Notes under the pieces: model-generated
What the model was told of the DNA's origin: nothing
The model's input: only the letters and a program-made list of their open reading frames with translations
The model's database searches: none
Position numbers and translations under genes: made by a program
Shown here: positions 33,477 to 40,280 of the stretch, in pieces
Position numbering within the stretch: position 1 is the stretch's first letter
How the letters are laid out: each line of letters starts with the position of its first letter
Assembly: GCA_031553435.1 (NCBI GenBank)
Contig: JAVBLQ010000019.1
Span: 1 to 40,280 of the forward strand
Direction of reading: 5' to 3'
Length of the DNA stretch: 40,280 bases
Source of the DNA: JAVBLQ01 sp031553435
GTDB lineage: Bacteria > Bacteroidota > Bacteroidia > Bacteroidales > Azobacteroidaceae

Positions 33477-33920
33477 TTAATTATTAAACGGGAAAGATCC
33501 TTTTACTGCAATACCCATACTTCTCGCTGTACCTGCAACCATTTTCATAGCTGATTCCAACGTGAAACAGTTCAAATCTACCATCTTATCTTCTGCTATA
33601 GTTTTCACCTGATCCCAAGTAATTTCTGCAACCTTCTTACGATTAGGCTCTGCAGAACCGCTTTTTTGTTTTGTTACTTCCAGTAACTGAATTGCAACAG
33701 GGGGTGTTTTTACAACAAAATCAAAAGATTTATCAGCATAGTAAGTTATTATTACTGGTAATACTTTACCTGCTTTGTCTTGGGTTCTGGCATTAAATTG
33801 TTTGCAAAACTCCATGATATTGACACCCTTCGAACCCAAAGCAGGCCCTACAGGGGGAGAAGGGTTTGCAGCTCCTCCTTTTATTTGCAATTTAATCTGT
33901 CCTGCAATTTCTTTTGCCAT
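33477..33920 (-). CDS. rplK: Ribosomal protein L11
   Basis: A 147-residue protein of the GTPase-associated centre of the large subunit. The N-terminal GGAANPSPPVGPALGSKGVNIMEFCKQFN and the RNA-binding end DLNCFTLESAMKMVAGTARSMGI are characteristic. In other bacteria the L11-L1 pair is repressed by L1 binding near rplK; I see no obvious L1-binding mimic in the 70-base spacer to nusG. Confidence 0.98.
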   Translation of the reverse strand: MAKEIAGQIKLQIKGGAANPSPPVGPALGSKGVNIMEFCKQFNARTQDKAGKVLPVIITYYADKSFDFVVKTPPVAIQLLEVTKQKSGSAEPNRKKVAEITWDQVKTIAEDKMVDLNCFTLESAMKMVAGTARSMGIAVKGSFPFNN

Positions 33921-33990
33921 TTTAATAAAATTTAGATTATAACACTACGAATAACCAAACAAGAAAACAATAGATTGACCTCGTAACTTG

Positions 33991-34539
33991 TCAACCTACC
34001 ACTTTTTCAACTTGTGTGTAACCAAGTTCAAGGGGAGTTTTCCGACCGAAAATTTTCACCATAACTTTTAGTTTTTTCTTCTCAGTATTGATTTCCTCGA
34101 TTATACCGGTGAAACCACTGAAAGCACCAAAAGCAACCTTCACGGTTTCTCCCACATAATATTGAATATCCATTTCTTCCGATTGTTCCTGAAGTTCATC
34201 AACCGTACCAAGGATACGATTAACTTCAGATTGACGAAGCGGAACAGGATTATCTATCCCTCCAAGGAATCCAATAATATTAGGAATGTTGCGAAGGCGG
34301 TGGGCAACTTCTCCAACAAGCGAAGCCTCTACAATAACATAACCTGGAAGATAAGCCCTTTCTTTTATGCTTTTCTTTCCATTACGTACCGTAACGACTT
34401 TTTCTGTCGGAATAATTACCTGATACACGAAATCTTTCAAATCTGTATTTTTAATTTCAGCTTCGAGATATTCTTTGATCTTATTCTCCTTCCCGCTAAC
34501 TGCTCGAAGGACATAGAATTTTCTTTCAACTTCAGACAT
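33991..34539 (-). CDS. nusG: Transcription termination/antitermination factor NusG
   Basis: A 182-residue factor that binds RNA polymerase and couples it to Rho or the ribosome. The N-terminal NGN domain starts KFYVLRAVSGKENKIKEYLE and contains LPGYVIVEASLVGEV and GFLGG; the C-terminal KOW domain has ETVKVAFGAFSGFTGIIEEIN. An AGGAGG (34549-34554) precedes the start by nine bases. It directly follows secE, the usual pair. Confidence 0.97.
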   Translation of the reverse strand: MSEVERKFYVLRAVSGKENKIKEYLEAEIKNTDLKDFVYQVIIPTEKVVTVRNGKKSIKERAYLPGYVIVEASLVGEVAHRLRNIPNIIGFLGGIDNPVPLRQSEVNRILGTVDELQEQSEEMDIQYYVGETVKVAFGAFSGFTGIIEEINTEKKKLKVMVKIFGRKTPLELGYTQVEKVVG

Positions 34540-34555
34540 CTCTCAAAACCTCCTA

Positions 34556-34747
34556 TTAAAGTACTTTATACAAAAATTTCATGACATTTTCGAAACCAAA
34601 ATCAATGATAAAAACCATGGCTGCTAGTATCAGGGAAGCAACTAACACAACAACAGCACTATTTGAAAGCTCCTGTCTTGTTGGCCAAGAAACTTTATAA
34701 ACCAATTCGTTATAAGCTTCTTTTACGTATTTGATTATTTTTTTCAT
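34556..34747 (-). CDS. secE: Preprotein translocase subunit SecE
   Basis: A 63-residue subunit of the SecYEG channel. It has the amphipathic segment EAYNELVYKVSWPTRQELSNSA and one transmembrane helix at about 32-55, the short one-helix form usual in Bacteroidetes. It lies between tRNA-Trp and nusG. Confidence 0.95.
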   Translation of the reverse strand: MKKIIKYVKEAYNELVYKVSWPTRQELSNSAVVVLVASLILAAMVFIIDFGFENVMKFLYKVL

Positions 34748-34769
34748 CTATTATTCATATAGATTTATG

Positions 34770-34842
34770 CACGGGTTGAGAGACTCGAACTCCCGACACC
34801 TGGTTTTGGAGACCAGTGCTCTACCAACTGAGCTAAACCCGT
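34770..34842 (-). tRNA. tRNA-Trp (anticodon CCA)
   Basis: A 73-base cloverleaf. The acceptor ACGGGTT pairs with AACCCGT, the anticodon stem CTGGT pairs with ACCAG around CTCCAAA, and the T arm contains GTTCGAGTC. The 3' CCA is not encoded. It lies between tuf and secE, the common Bacteroidetes order. Confidence 0.95.
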
Positions 34843-34848
34843 AGTTCA

Positions 34849-34925
34849 ATTGACAATTGAAAATTAACAATTAAAATTATACTTCTACAAAATTCACTGT
34901 CAATTGTCAATTGTCAATTGTCAAT
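34849..34925. repeat. Heptamer inverted repeat between tuf and tRNA-Trp
   Basis: The left arm (34849-34876) is four 7-base units of the form ATTRAMA (ATTGACA, ATTGAAA and variants). The right arm (34898-34925) is four exact copies of TGTCAAT, the reverse complement of ATTGACA. The loop is 21 bases. The element fills the spacer from the tRNA-Trp 5' end to the tuf stop codon. Confidence 0.9.
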
Positions 34926-36113
34926 TTATTCAATGATTTCAGTAATCTGACCTGCACCTACTGTACGACCTCCTTCACGGATAGCGAAACGAAGACCTTC
35001 GCTACAAGCAACCGGGTAGATCAAGTCTACAGTAATTGTCAAGTTATCACCTGGCATTACCATTTCAGTTCCTTCAGGAAGAGTGATTTCTCCTGTAACA
35101 TCCAATGTACGGATGTAGAATTGAGGGCGATATTTGTTATGGAATGGAGTATGACGACCACCTTCTTCTTTTTTCAAGATATACACCTCAGCTTTAACTT
35201 TAGTATGAGGTTTCACTTTGTTCGGGTGGGTAATAACCATACCACGTTTGATTTCATCTTTGTCGATACCACGAAGCAAAAGGCCTACGTTATCACCAGC
35301 CTGACCTTCATCAAGGATTTTACGGAACATTTCAACTCCGGTAACAACTGATTTTTTACCTTCGGCACCTAAACCGATGATTTGTACTTCTTCACCAGTT
35401 TTGATGATACCTGTTTCGATACGACCTGTAGCAACTGTACCACGACCTGTGATAGAGAATACGTCTTCAACCGGCATCAAGAATGGTTTGTCAACATCAC
35501 GTGGAGGAAGTGGAATCCAAGTATCCACTGCATCCATTAATTCCATGATTTTTTCTTCCCATTGTGGGATTCCGTTCAAACCTCCTAATGCTGAACCTTG
35601 AATAACAGGAGTATTGTCTCCATCGAATTCATAGAAAGAAAGAAGCTCTCTCATTTCCATTTCAACGAGTTCCAACATTTCAGCATCTTCAACGATATCA
35701 CATTTGTTCATGAAAACAACCAGTTTAGGTACGTTTACCTGACGAGCCAAAAGGATGTGCTCACGAGTTTGAGGCATCGGACCATCAGTAGCAGCAACCA
35801 CAATAATAGCACCGTCCATCTGAGCAGCACCAGTTACCATGTTTTTAACGTAGTCGGCGTGACCCGGACAGTCTACGTGAGCATAGTGACGATTAGCTGT
35901 TTGGTATTCAACGTGAGAAGTGTTGATAGTAATACCTCTTTCTTTTTCTTCCGGAGCATTATCAATTTGATCGAATGATCTTACTTCAGAAAGACCTTTT
36001 TTTGCTAATACTGTAGTAATAGCAGCAGTCAAAGTAGTTTTACCATGGTCAACGTGACCAATTGTACCGATGTTAACGTGAGGCTTCGACCGGTTAAAAT
36101 GTTCTTTTGCCAT
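34926..36113 (-). CDS. tuf: Elongation factor Tu
   Basis: A 395-residue GTPase that brings aminoacyl-tRNA to the ribosome. P-loop GHVDHGKT is at residues 19-26, with RGITI in switch I, DCPGH, and the guanine-specificity motif NKCD. Domains 2 and 3 (GRGTVATGRIETG; GGRHTPFHNKYRPQFY) are complete. It is flanked by tRNA genes on both sides and by two heptamer inverted repeats. Confidence 0.99.
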   Translation of the reverse strand: MAKEHFNRSKPHVNIGTIGHVDHGKTTLTAAITTVLAKKGLSEVRSFDQIDNAPEEKERGITINTSHVEYQTANRHYAHVDCPGHADYVKNMVTGAAQMDGAIIVVAATDGPMPQTREHILLARQVNVPKLVVFMNKCDIVEDAEMLELVEMEMRELLSFYEFDGDNTPVIQGSALGGLNGIPQWEEKIMELMDAVDTWIPLPPRDVDKPFLMPVEDVFSITGRGTVATGRIETGIIKTGEEVQIIGLGAEGKKSVVTGVEMFRKILDEGQAGDNVGLLLRGIDKDEIKRGMVITHPNKVKPHTKVKAEVYILKKEEGGRHTPFHNKYRPQFYIRTLDVTGEITLPEGTEMVMPGDNLTITVDLIYPVACSEGLRFAIREGGRTVGAGQITEIIE

Positions 36114-36154
36114 AATTTAAAATGATTCTTTATTTGATTAATGATTTTTCTTGA

Positions 36155-36223
36155 AACTAAGAACCAAGAGTGAAGAGTGAAGAATAGAATAACCGATTCT
36201 TAACTCTTAGTTCTTAACTCTTA
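36155..36223. repeat. Heptamer inverted repeat between tRNA-Thr and tuf
   Basis: The left arm (36155-36182) has four 7-base units: AACTAAG, AACCAAG and two AGTGAAG. The right arm (36196-36223) has four units of the form RYTCTTA, such as ACTCTTA and GTTCTTA, reading AGTTAAG-like on the other strand. The loop is 13 bases. The words are the same as those of the rpoB-rpoC spacer element. Confidence 0.9.
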
Positions 36224-36232
36224 ACTTTACTG

Positions 36233-36304
<72 letters not shown>

Positions 36305-36309
36305 AATAG

Positions 36310-36382
36310 AGCGGAAGACGGGACTCAAACCCGCGACCCTCAGCTTGGAAGGCTAATGCTCTATCGACTGAGCTACTTCCGC
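36310..36382 (-). tRNA. tRNA-Gly (anticodon TCC)
   Basis: A 73-base cloverleaf. The acceptor GCGGAAG pairs with CTTCCGC, and the anticodon stem TTAGC pairs with GCTGA around CTTCCAA. The T arm contains GGTTTGAGTCC. Discriminator T; CCA is not encoded. Confidence 0.94.
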
Positions 36383-36387
36383 AATTT

Positions 36388-36464
36388 AAGTGAAAAGTTA
36401 AAAACTAAAAATGAAAAAAAATTTATGATCCTTAAATTTTTCGTTTTTCACTTTTAACTTTTCT
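36388..36464. repeat. Heptamer inverted repeat between tRNA-Tyr and tRNA-Gly
   Basis: The left arm (36388-36415) has four 7-base units: AAGTGAA, AAGTTAA, AAACTAA and AAATGAA. The right arm (36437-36464) has four complementary units such as TTTTTCA and CTTTTAA. The loop is 21 bases. It separates two genes of the tRNA array and could fold in the primary transcript. Confidence 0.85.
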
Positions 36465-36472
36465 TTTTTTTG

Positions 36473-36555
36473 TGGGCAGTGATGGATTCGAACCACCGAA
36501 GACGTAAGTCAGCTGAGTTACAGTCAGCCCCATTTGGCCACTCTGGTAACTACCC
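36473..36555 (-). tRNA. tRNA-Tyr (anticodon GTA)
   Basis: An 83-base class II tRNA with a long variable arm. The acceptor GGGTAGT pairs with ACTGCCC (one G-T), and the anticodon stem GCTGA pairs with TCAGC around CTGTAAC. The T arm contains GGTTCGAATCC. Discriminator A. Confidence 0.94.
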
Positions 36556-36565
36556 CTAAAATTCG

Positions 36566-36639
36566 AGCCTCTTGTCGGATTCGAACCAACGACCCCGAGA
36601 TTACAAATCACGTGCTCTGGCCAACTGAGCTAAAGAGGC
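36566..36639 (-). tRNA. tRNA-Thr (anticodon TGT)
   Basis: A 74-base cloverleaf. The acceptor GCCTCTT pairs with AAGAGGC. The anticodon arm CGTGA / TCTCG around TTTGTAA has one T-T mismatch. The T arm contains GGTTCGAATCC. It is the first gene of the tRNA-tuf transcription unit. Confidence 0.93.
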
Positions 36640-36645
36640 ATAAAA

Positions 36646-36679
36646 AGCCGTTTCTCCCTTAAATTTAGGCGAAACGGCT
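36646..36679 (-). terminator. Terminator after hpf, overlapping the tRNA/tuf start region
   Basis: AGCCGTTTC (36646-36654) and GAAACGGCT (36671-36679) form a perfect nine-base stem; on the minus strand TTTTTA follows. It lies 49 bases after the hpf stop. The -7 element of the tRNA promoter ends one base upstream of the stem, so only read-through transcripts from hpf would carry the whole hairpin. Confidence 0.75.
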
Positions 36680-36680
36680 G

Positions 36681-36712
36681 CAAAGTTACATATAAATATT
36701 TTTATATACAAA
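36681..36712 (-). promoter_or_regulatory. Promoter of the tRNA-tuf-secE-nusG unit
   Basis: On the minus strand TTTG (36712-36709) and TAACTTTG (36688-36681) are separated by 20 bases, a full -33/-7 match. The predicted start lies about 35 bases before the first tRNA, inside the 5' arm of the hpf terminator hairpin. Confidence 0.7.
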
Positions 36713-36728
36713 TATAAATTTGGATTTT

Positions 36729-37028
36729 TTATTTAGCCCTTTGTTTTTCTTTAAACTTCACTAATTGTTTTTGCAAAGCTTCAATCGCTTCGTCCACAGA
36801 AGCCTCGAATGTATCTGTGATTTTTTCTGCAAAAAATTCCTGACTTGGTACTATTAACTTGATGGAAGCCTCCTTGTTATTCGCAGTTTCAGGCTTTACT
36901 ACTTTAAGGGTAATCTCTGCAGAAATTATTCCATCATGGAATCTTTCCAATTTACCAACTTTTTTATTTACGAACTCTTCCAATTGTTGACTTGTGTCAA
37001 AATGAATAGATTGAATTCTTACTTCCAT
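36729..37028 (-). CDS. hpf: Ribosome hibernation promoting factor, short form
   Basis: A 99-residue RaiA/HPF-family protein that binds the 30S decoding centre in starved cells. The sequence has the S30AE pattern: VRIQSIHFDTSQQLEEFVNKKVGKLERF, then AEITLKVVKPE, SIKLIVPSQEFFAEKITDTFEASVDEAIEALQKQL. It is the short form without the dimerisation domain. AAGGAGGT (37040-37033) lies five bases before the ATG and is the strongest ribosome-binding site in this block. It follows xerC by 16 bases. Confidence 0.93.
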   Translation of the reverse strand: MEVRIQSIHFDTSQQLEEFVNKKVGKLERFHDGIISAEITLKVVKPETANNKEASIKLIVPSQEFFAEKITDTFEASVDEAIEALQKQLVKFKEKQRAK

Positions 37029-37044
37029 AATTACCTCCTTGATT

Positions 37045-37929
37045 TTAGGCTCTGGGGTGAGCCTGGTGATACACTTTTTTTAACTCTTCAAAGGTTGTAT
37101 GTGTATAAACTTCGGTTGATGATAAACTTGCATGTCCTAACAATTCTTTTACAGCATTTAAATCCGCACCGTTGTTCAACATACTTGTTGCAAATGTGTG
37201 CCTCAGGACATGAGGACTTCGTTGAGAAAGACCTGGAATTTCAAGTAACTTTTTCTTGACAATCCAATAAACAACCGAATTACTAAGAGATTTTCCGTTT
37301 TTTCTTACAAAAAAAGAATTGTTTTCTCGTATTTCCACTTGCTGGTCTCTCATATCTATATAATTTAAAATAGATTTTTTCAATTCTTCTGCAAAAGGAA
37401 TAATCCGTTGTTTATTTCTTTTTCCTGTTACTTTTATTGTATTTGTCCCAAAATCTACATTCATATCTTTCAAACCAACCAGTTCTGCACATCTCATCCC
37501 TGTCAGATAAAACATCTCAAGAATGGTTTTATCCCGTAATCCTTCAAAATCCTCAGAATAATCAAATTCATCAAGGATAAAATCCATGTCTTTATTTCTA
37601 ACAAAATTCGGGAGAGATTTGTTTGCTTTTGGGCCGGAAACTTTTTTCAAAGGATTATCTTTTATTATTTCTAGTTTTTGAAGATATTTGAAAAAAGATT
37701 TTAGAGAGCTCAATTTCCGGTTTACAGATCGAGGAGAATATTTTTTTTTCAACAATTCTACAACCCACTGTCTTATCAAAGATGAATCAATAATTTCCGG
37801 ATCAAATTTTTCACCTTTACATAAAATGAAATCCTGAAATTGATTCAAATCGTTTTGATATGAAAAAACCGTATGAGAAGAATAGCTCTTCTCATGACGG
37901 ATATATTGTAAGAATGTTTCTATCAACAT
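37045..37929 (-). CDS. Chromosomal tyrosine recombinase XerC/XerD
   Basis: A 294-residue recombinase of the Xer type that resolves chromosome dimers at dif. The N-terminal SAM-like domain is at about 1-85. The catalytic set is complete: Arg146 in TGMRCAELVGL, Lys170 in TGKRNKQRIIPF, His240 and Arg243 in HVLRHTFATSML, His266 in LGHASLSST, and the nucleophile Tyr275 in VYTHTT. Length is normal. XerC and XerD are not easily told apart by eye. The rpsU-xer-hpf order is, from memory, conserved in Bacteroidales, which argues for a housekeeping role. Confidence 0.93.
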   Translation of the reverse strand: MLIETFLQYIRHEKSYSSHTVFSYQNDLNQFQDFILCKGEKFDPEIIDSSLIRQWVVELLKKKYSPRSVNRKLSSLKSFFKYLQKLEIIKDNPLKKVSGPKANKSLPNFVRNKDMDFILDEFDYSEDFEGLRDKTILEMFYLTGMRCAELVGLKDMNVDFGTNTIKVTGKRNKQRIIPFAEELKKSILNYIDMRDQQVEIRENNSFFVRKNGKSLSNSVVYWIVKKKLLEIPGLSQRSPHVLRHTFATSMLNNGADLNAVKELLGHASLSSTEVYTHTTFEELKKVYHQAHPRA

Positions 37930-38002
37930 GAAATCGTTGCCTCAAGTTTCTGCAACGAATATAAGAAAAATTTATTGAACTGACAAAAATCTGAAGAAAT
38001 TT

Positions 38003-38194
38003 TCAATCTTCAGCACGTTGCAATTTTTGCACGTAAACGGCATGCATTTTTTGTTTCCTTTTTTCTATAGAAGGTTTTGCAAAAGCTTGTCTTCTTCTAA
38101 GTTCTTTAACCACACCTGTTTTCTCAAACTTTCTTTTGAATTTCTTCAAGGCTCTTTCTATATTTTCGCCTTCTTTTAATGGTACTATAATCAT
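38003..38194 (-). CDS. rpsU: Ribosomal protein S21
   Basis: A 63-residue basic protein of the small subunit. MIIVPLKEGENIERALKKFKRKFEKTGV is the typical start, followed by LRRRQAFAKPSIEKRKQK. The ATG at 38194 is preferred to one 21 bases upstream. In Bacteroidetes S21 is near the anti-Shine-Dalgarno end of 16S rRNA and is linked to the weak use of Shine-Dalgarno sequences; that is family knowledge. It is the first gene of the rpsU-xer-hpf unit. Confidence 0.96.
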   Translation of the reverse strand: MIIVPLKEGENIERALKKFKRKFEKTGVVKELRRRQAFAKPSIEKRKQKMHAVYVQKLQRAED

Positions 38195-38317
38195 ATTTTT
38201 TAAATAAAAATACATTCATGTGTTTTATACATTGAATGTTTATGAATATGGAATTAATTTATTTTATTGATAAATAATCAAATAATTGTAAAATTACATG
38301 ATTGTAAAATTGCGATG

Positions 38318-38348
38318 CAAAATTAGTACTTTTTTACAACAAACAAAA
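38318..38348 (-). promoter_or_regulatory. Promoter of rpsU-xer-hpf
   Basis: On the minus strand TTTTG (38348-38344) and TAATTTTG (38325-38318) are separated by 18 bases, a full -33/-7 match. The start codon lies about 120 bases downstream, leaving a long AT-rich leader. Confidence 0.65.
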
Positions 38349-38493
38349 TATTGGGTGAAAGTTTTTAAATTTATTTGACCGCGATTTTTTTAATTGACAC
38401 AATTTTCATATTCTACAAACTATACTTGCATATTGTTTTTTTTGGAAAAGACCATATGAACTAAGAAGGGACTATCTTAAAAGTGAAATTATA

Positions 38494-38613
38494 ACACGAA
38501 ATACACAGAACACACAGAAATTCATTATTTATACATTTTTATAACATACTCATATTCAGTTTAAAATAAAAATCAATCTGCGCTTTTCTGTGTAATCCGT
38601 TTCATCTGTGTGC
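38494..38613. repeat. ACACAGA-type long inverted repeat
   Basis: The left part contains ACACAGAA (38503-38510) and CACACAGA (38511-38518). The right part contains TTTTCTGTGT (38584-38593) and TCTGTGTGC (38605-38613), their complements. About 65 AT-rich bases lie between. The right arm read on the minus strand (CACAGATGAAACGG, then ATTACACAGAAAAGCGC) recalls an ACACAGATTACACAGA phrase I have seen in intergenic DNA of many environmental bacteria; this is memory, not a search. Confidence 0.6.
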
Positions 38614-38770
38614 TATTGATCTGCTTTTGAGGCAGTCTCTTTGTCGTGCGTAAACCAATTGAGTTCGTCGAACGTTGTTTCTTAATTTTTCACTCTTAGT
38701 TCAATTAGGTCACGCGATAAACCTTTCCTTACTTTTCAACGTTTTAGCCTTATATTTTAAAACTAAGGTT

Positions 38771-40039
38771 ATGAAATCAACCAGTATCCGTCTCAAGTTC
38801 CGTCCTTCCACCCTTCCCGGTCGTGAAGGTTCGCTTTTCTTCCAGTTCATCCGCAACCGGGAGGTTAAGGTATTAACTACCCAGTATAAACTTTTCCCTG
38901 AGGAATGGAATCCCCGCTTGGAAAAAGTCAAGCTTGGGTGTTCCACTCCTTTGCGGGAAGCTCATTTACAAAAACTATCTTCCGATCTTTCCTGCGAGCG
39001 AGAAAATCTGGAAAGTAATGTCCGTTATTTGGAAAAATCCGAAAACTTCAATCTCTCAATGTTTGTTGAGCATTACCGCCGGAACAACAGTTGTTGCCTG
39101 CTTTCGATTCTTGCTTTGGAATTGGAACAAATGCTCCTGCAATCCGGCCGTATCCGTACCGCCCGTGCTTACCGGGATGCCGCGCGCAATTTCATCCGAT
39201 TCAATGGAGGTCAGGATTTTCCTTTGGAACAACTTGATAGTATCCGTATAAAAGGATATGAAACCTGGATGAAATTCAAAGGCAATAAGCAGAACACTAC
39301 TTCCTTCTACATGCGCAACTTGCGTATGATCCATAAAGCTGCCGTAGAAAGACGGTTAATTGCTTCTCCGAATGAAGACATCTTCGCCCATGTTTTTACC
39401 GGCGTAGCCAAGACAAAGAAACGTGCGGTAAAACAGGAAGTATTCAAGGAACTTGCAGCAATGGATCTTTCCATGTCTTTATCCATAAATGAGAAGAATG
39501 AGGAAAAAGAAAAGGAAATCAACAAACTCGAATTTTCCCGAGACATTTTCCTGTTAAGTTTTTACCTCCGCGGTATTTCCTTTATTGACATGGCTTATTT
39601 AAAAAAGAAAGATTTGAAAAATGGTATCATTACTTACAAGCGTCATAAAACCGCTCAAACTTTGGAAATAGCTTTGACTCCTGAAATGAAGGAAATCATT
39701 GATCGTTATTCCAATTTCTGCAATAATCCGGATTATCTTCTCCCCATTTTGGAAAAAGACGATAGCCGCAAGTCTTACGAAAATGCCTTGAAAAAGCAGA
39801 ATGAAAACTTAAAGAAATTGTCCAAACGATTAAATCAGGAAGAGCACCTGACGACTTACGTCACCCGCCATTCCTGGGCGAGCATTGCCAGGAAACAAGG
39901 AATACCCGTCTCCCTCATCAGCCAGGGATTGGGACATGAGTCGGAAAAGACAACAATGATCTATCTGGATTCGTTTGATTATACGCCATTGCATGAAGCA
40001 AACCAACAGATAATCAACCGGACTAAACAAGTATCGTGA
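38771..40039 (+). CDS. Tyrosine recombinase of the Bacteroidetes arm-binding family
   Basis: A 422-residue site-specific recombinase. The N-terminal arm domain (about 1-75) is followed by a SAM-like core domain (about 95-205) and a catalytic domain. Catalytic residues: Arg267 in FYLRGISFIDMAYL, Lys293 in KRHKTAQTLEI, Arg366 in YVTRHSWAS (the usual box-II His is Tyr363, as I recall for this family), His389 in LGHESEKTT and nucleophile Tyr398 in IYLDSFD. The start is the ATG at 38771. Relatives act in phase-variable DNA inversion or integrative elements. Its paralogue begins at 244 on the opposite strand, so the two genes point outwards from the region between them. Confidence 0.9.
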   Translation: MKSTSIRLKFRPSTLPGREGSLFFQFIRNREVKVLTTQYKLFPEEWNPRLEKVKLGCSTPLREAHLQKLSSDLSCERENLESNVRYLEKSENFNLSMFVEHYRRNNSCCLLSILALELEQMLLQSGRIRTARAYRDAARNFIRFNGGQDFPLEQLDSIRIKGYETWMKFKGNKQNTTSFYMRNLRMIHKAAVERRLIASPNEDIFAHVFTGVAKTKKRAVKQEVFKELAAMDLSMSLSINEKNEEKEKEINKLEFSRDIFLLSFYLRGISFIDMAYLKKKDLKNGIITYKRHKTAQTLEIALTPEMKEIIDRYSNFCNNPDYLLPILEKDDSRKSYENALKKQNENLKKLSKRLNQEEHLTTYVTRHSWASIARKQGIPVSLISQGLGHESEKTTMIYLDSFDYTPLHEANQQIINRTKQVS

Positions 40040-40280
40040 AAAGTAGAAAAAGGAAAGTGTTCTGTCACTTCGCAAATGCCGGGGGCTACCTTAAAAGCGT
40101 CTGGAAATGATGAGGCAAAAATAGAGAATAATCCCTGAACTATCCAATAGCAGGTACCCTAAAAGATTAATATTTTTACAAACATTATATTTTATCTTTT
40201 ATTTTTAAATCTTTCAATCGATCTGATTCCTTAAAAAAATTAACATTTTTAGGGAGATTGAATTGTATTGTCTTTTTCGA
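40040..40280. other. Non-coding tail after the recombinase
   Basis: The last 241 bases are AT-rich and show no gene. I looked for a terminator and for inverted repeats that the recombinase might use and found none that are convincing within the window; the downstream partner of any inversion site would lie beyond the edge. Confidence 0.5.

Larger units (their letters stand above)
38216..38770. other. Non-coding region with promoter and repeats
   Basis: About 555 bases between divergent rpsU and recombinase genes. It holds the rpsU promoter (38318-38348), an ACACAGA-type inverted repeat (about 38494-38613), the palindrome GTTCGTCGAAC (38663-38673), and the 15-mer TTCAATTAGGTCACG (38700-38714). 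No protein gene is convincing here; a frame extending the recombinase upstream to 38675 covers AT-rich leader sequence. Confidence 0.6.

Noticed and set aside
38663..38673. GTTCGTCGAAC palindrome as recombinase crossover site
   Set aside because: Too short, single copy in the window, and not paired with an inverted partner.

Overview
The window looks like a chromosomal segment of a low-GC Bacteroidales bacterium (phylum Bacteroidota). The evidence is threefold. First, the gene order is rpsU, xerC, hpf, four tRNAs, tuf, tRNA-Trp, secE, nusG, rplKAJL, rpoB, rpoC and a DUF3467 gene, as I remember it from Bacteroides-type genomes. Second, several promoters fit the Bacteroidetes sigma pattern (-33 TTG/TTTG, -7 TAnnTTTG), and Shine-Dalgarno sequences are mostly weak. 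Third, the tyrosine recombinases are of the arm-binding type common in this phylum. The genus cannot be fixed from the sequence alone.

Layout. 1-244: 5' part of a tyrosine recombinase, cut by the window edge. 245-861: non-coding, with two repeat elements and a PadR promoter. 862-2255: PadR regulator plus PspC-domain membrane protein. 2433-3582: a tiny lipoprotein-like ORF and GAPDH (gap). 3704-6250: Uma2-type nuclease and a large anchored protein of unknown function, convergent. 6332-9472: metal-chelate (heme, siderophore or cobalamin) ABC importer operon. 9585-11195: polytopic GT-C-like membrane protein. 11344-12157: small secreted-peptide ORF and an orphan GldA-like ABC ATPase behind two perfect palindromes. 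12201-12703: type II toxin-antitoxin pair whose toxin has lost its C-terminus to a one-base frameshift. 12757-15884: purN, divergent from acpP-fabF-rnc. 15890-19588: aminotransferase, LolC/E-like permease and serine hydrolase in one operon. 19709-22874: Wza-Wzc polysaccharide export and kinase pair. 23014-38194: the RNA polymerase, ribosomal protein, EF-Tu and tRNA block, all on the minus strand. 38216-40280: repeat-bearing spacer and a second recombinase, a paralogue of the one at the left edge.

The core block supplies transcription (rpoB, rpoC, nusG), translation (L11, L1, L10, L7/L12, EF-Tu, S21, five tRNAs), ribosome hibernation (hpf), secretion (secE) and chromosome-dimer resolution (xerC/D). 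The acpP-fabF-rnc cluster links fatty-acid synthesis to RNA processing.

The most interesting unexplained structure is a set of intergenic inverted repeats built from tandem 7-base words. They occupy spacers next to the left recombinase, in front of wza, between rpoB and rpoC, between rplJ and rplL, on both sides of tuf, and between two tRNA genes. The words differ between loci but fit one loose pattern (roughly RNYKAAR on the purine-rich strand), and the arms are complementary. I know of no named family for them. Other points of interest are the outward-facing recombinase paralogues at both ends, the frameshifted toxin, the mini-lipoprotein ORF in the gap leader, several perfect operator-like palindromes, and a terminator overlapping the tRNA/tuf promoter. 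All comparisons to families are from memory; no search was run.
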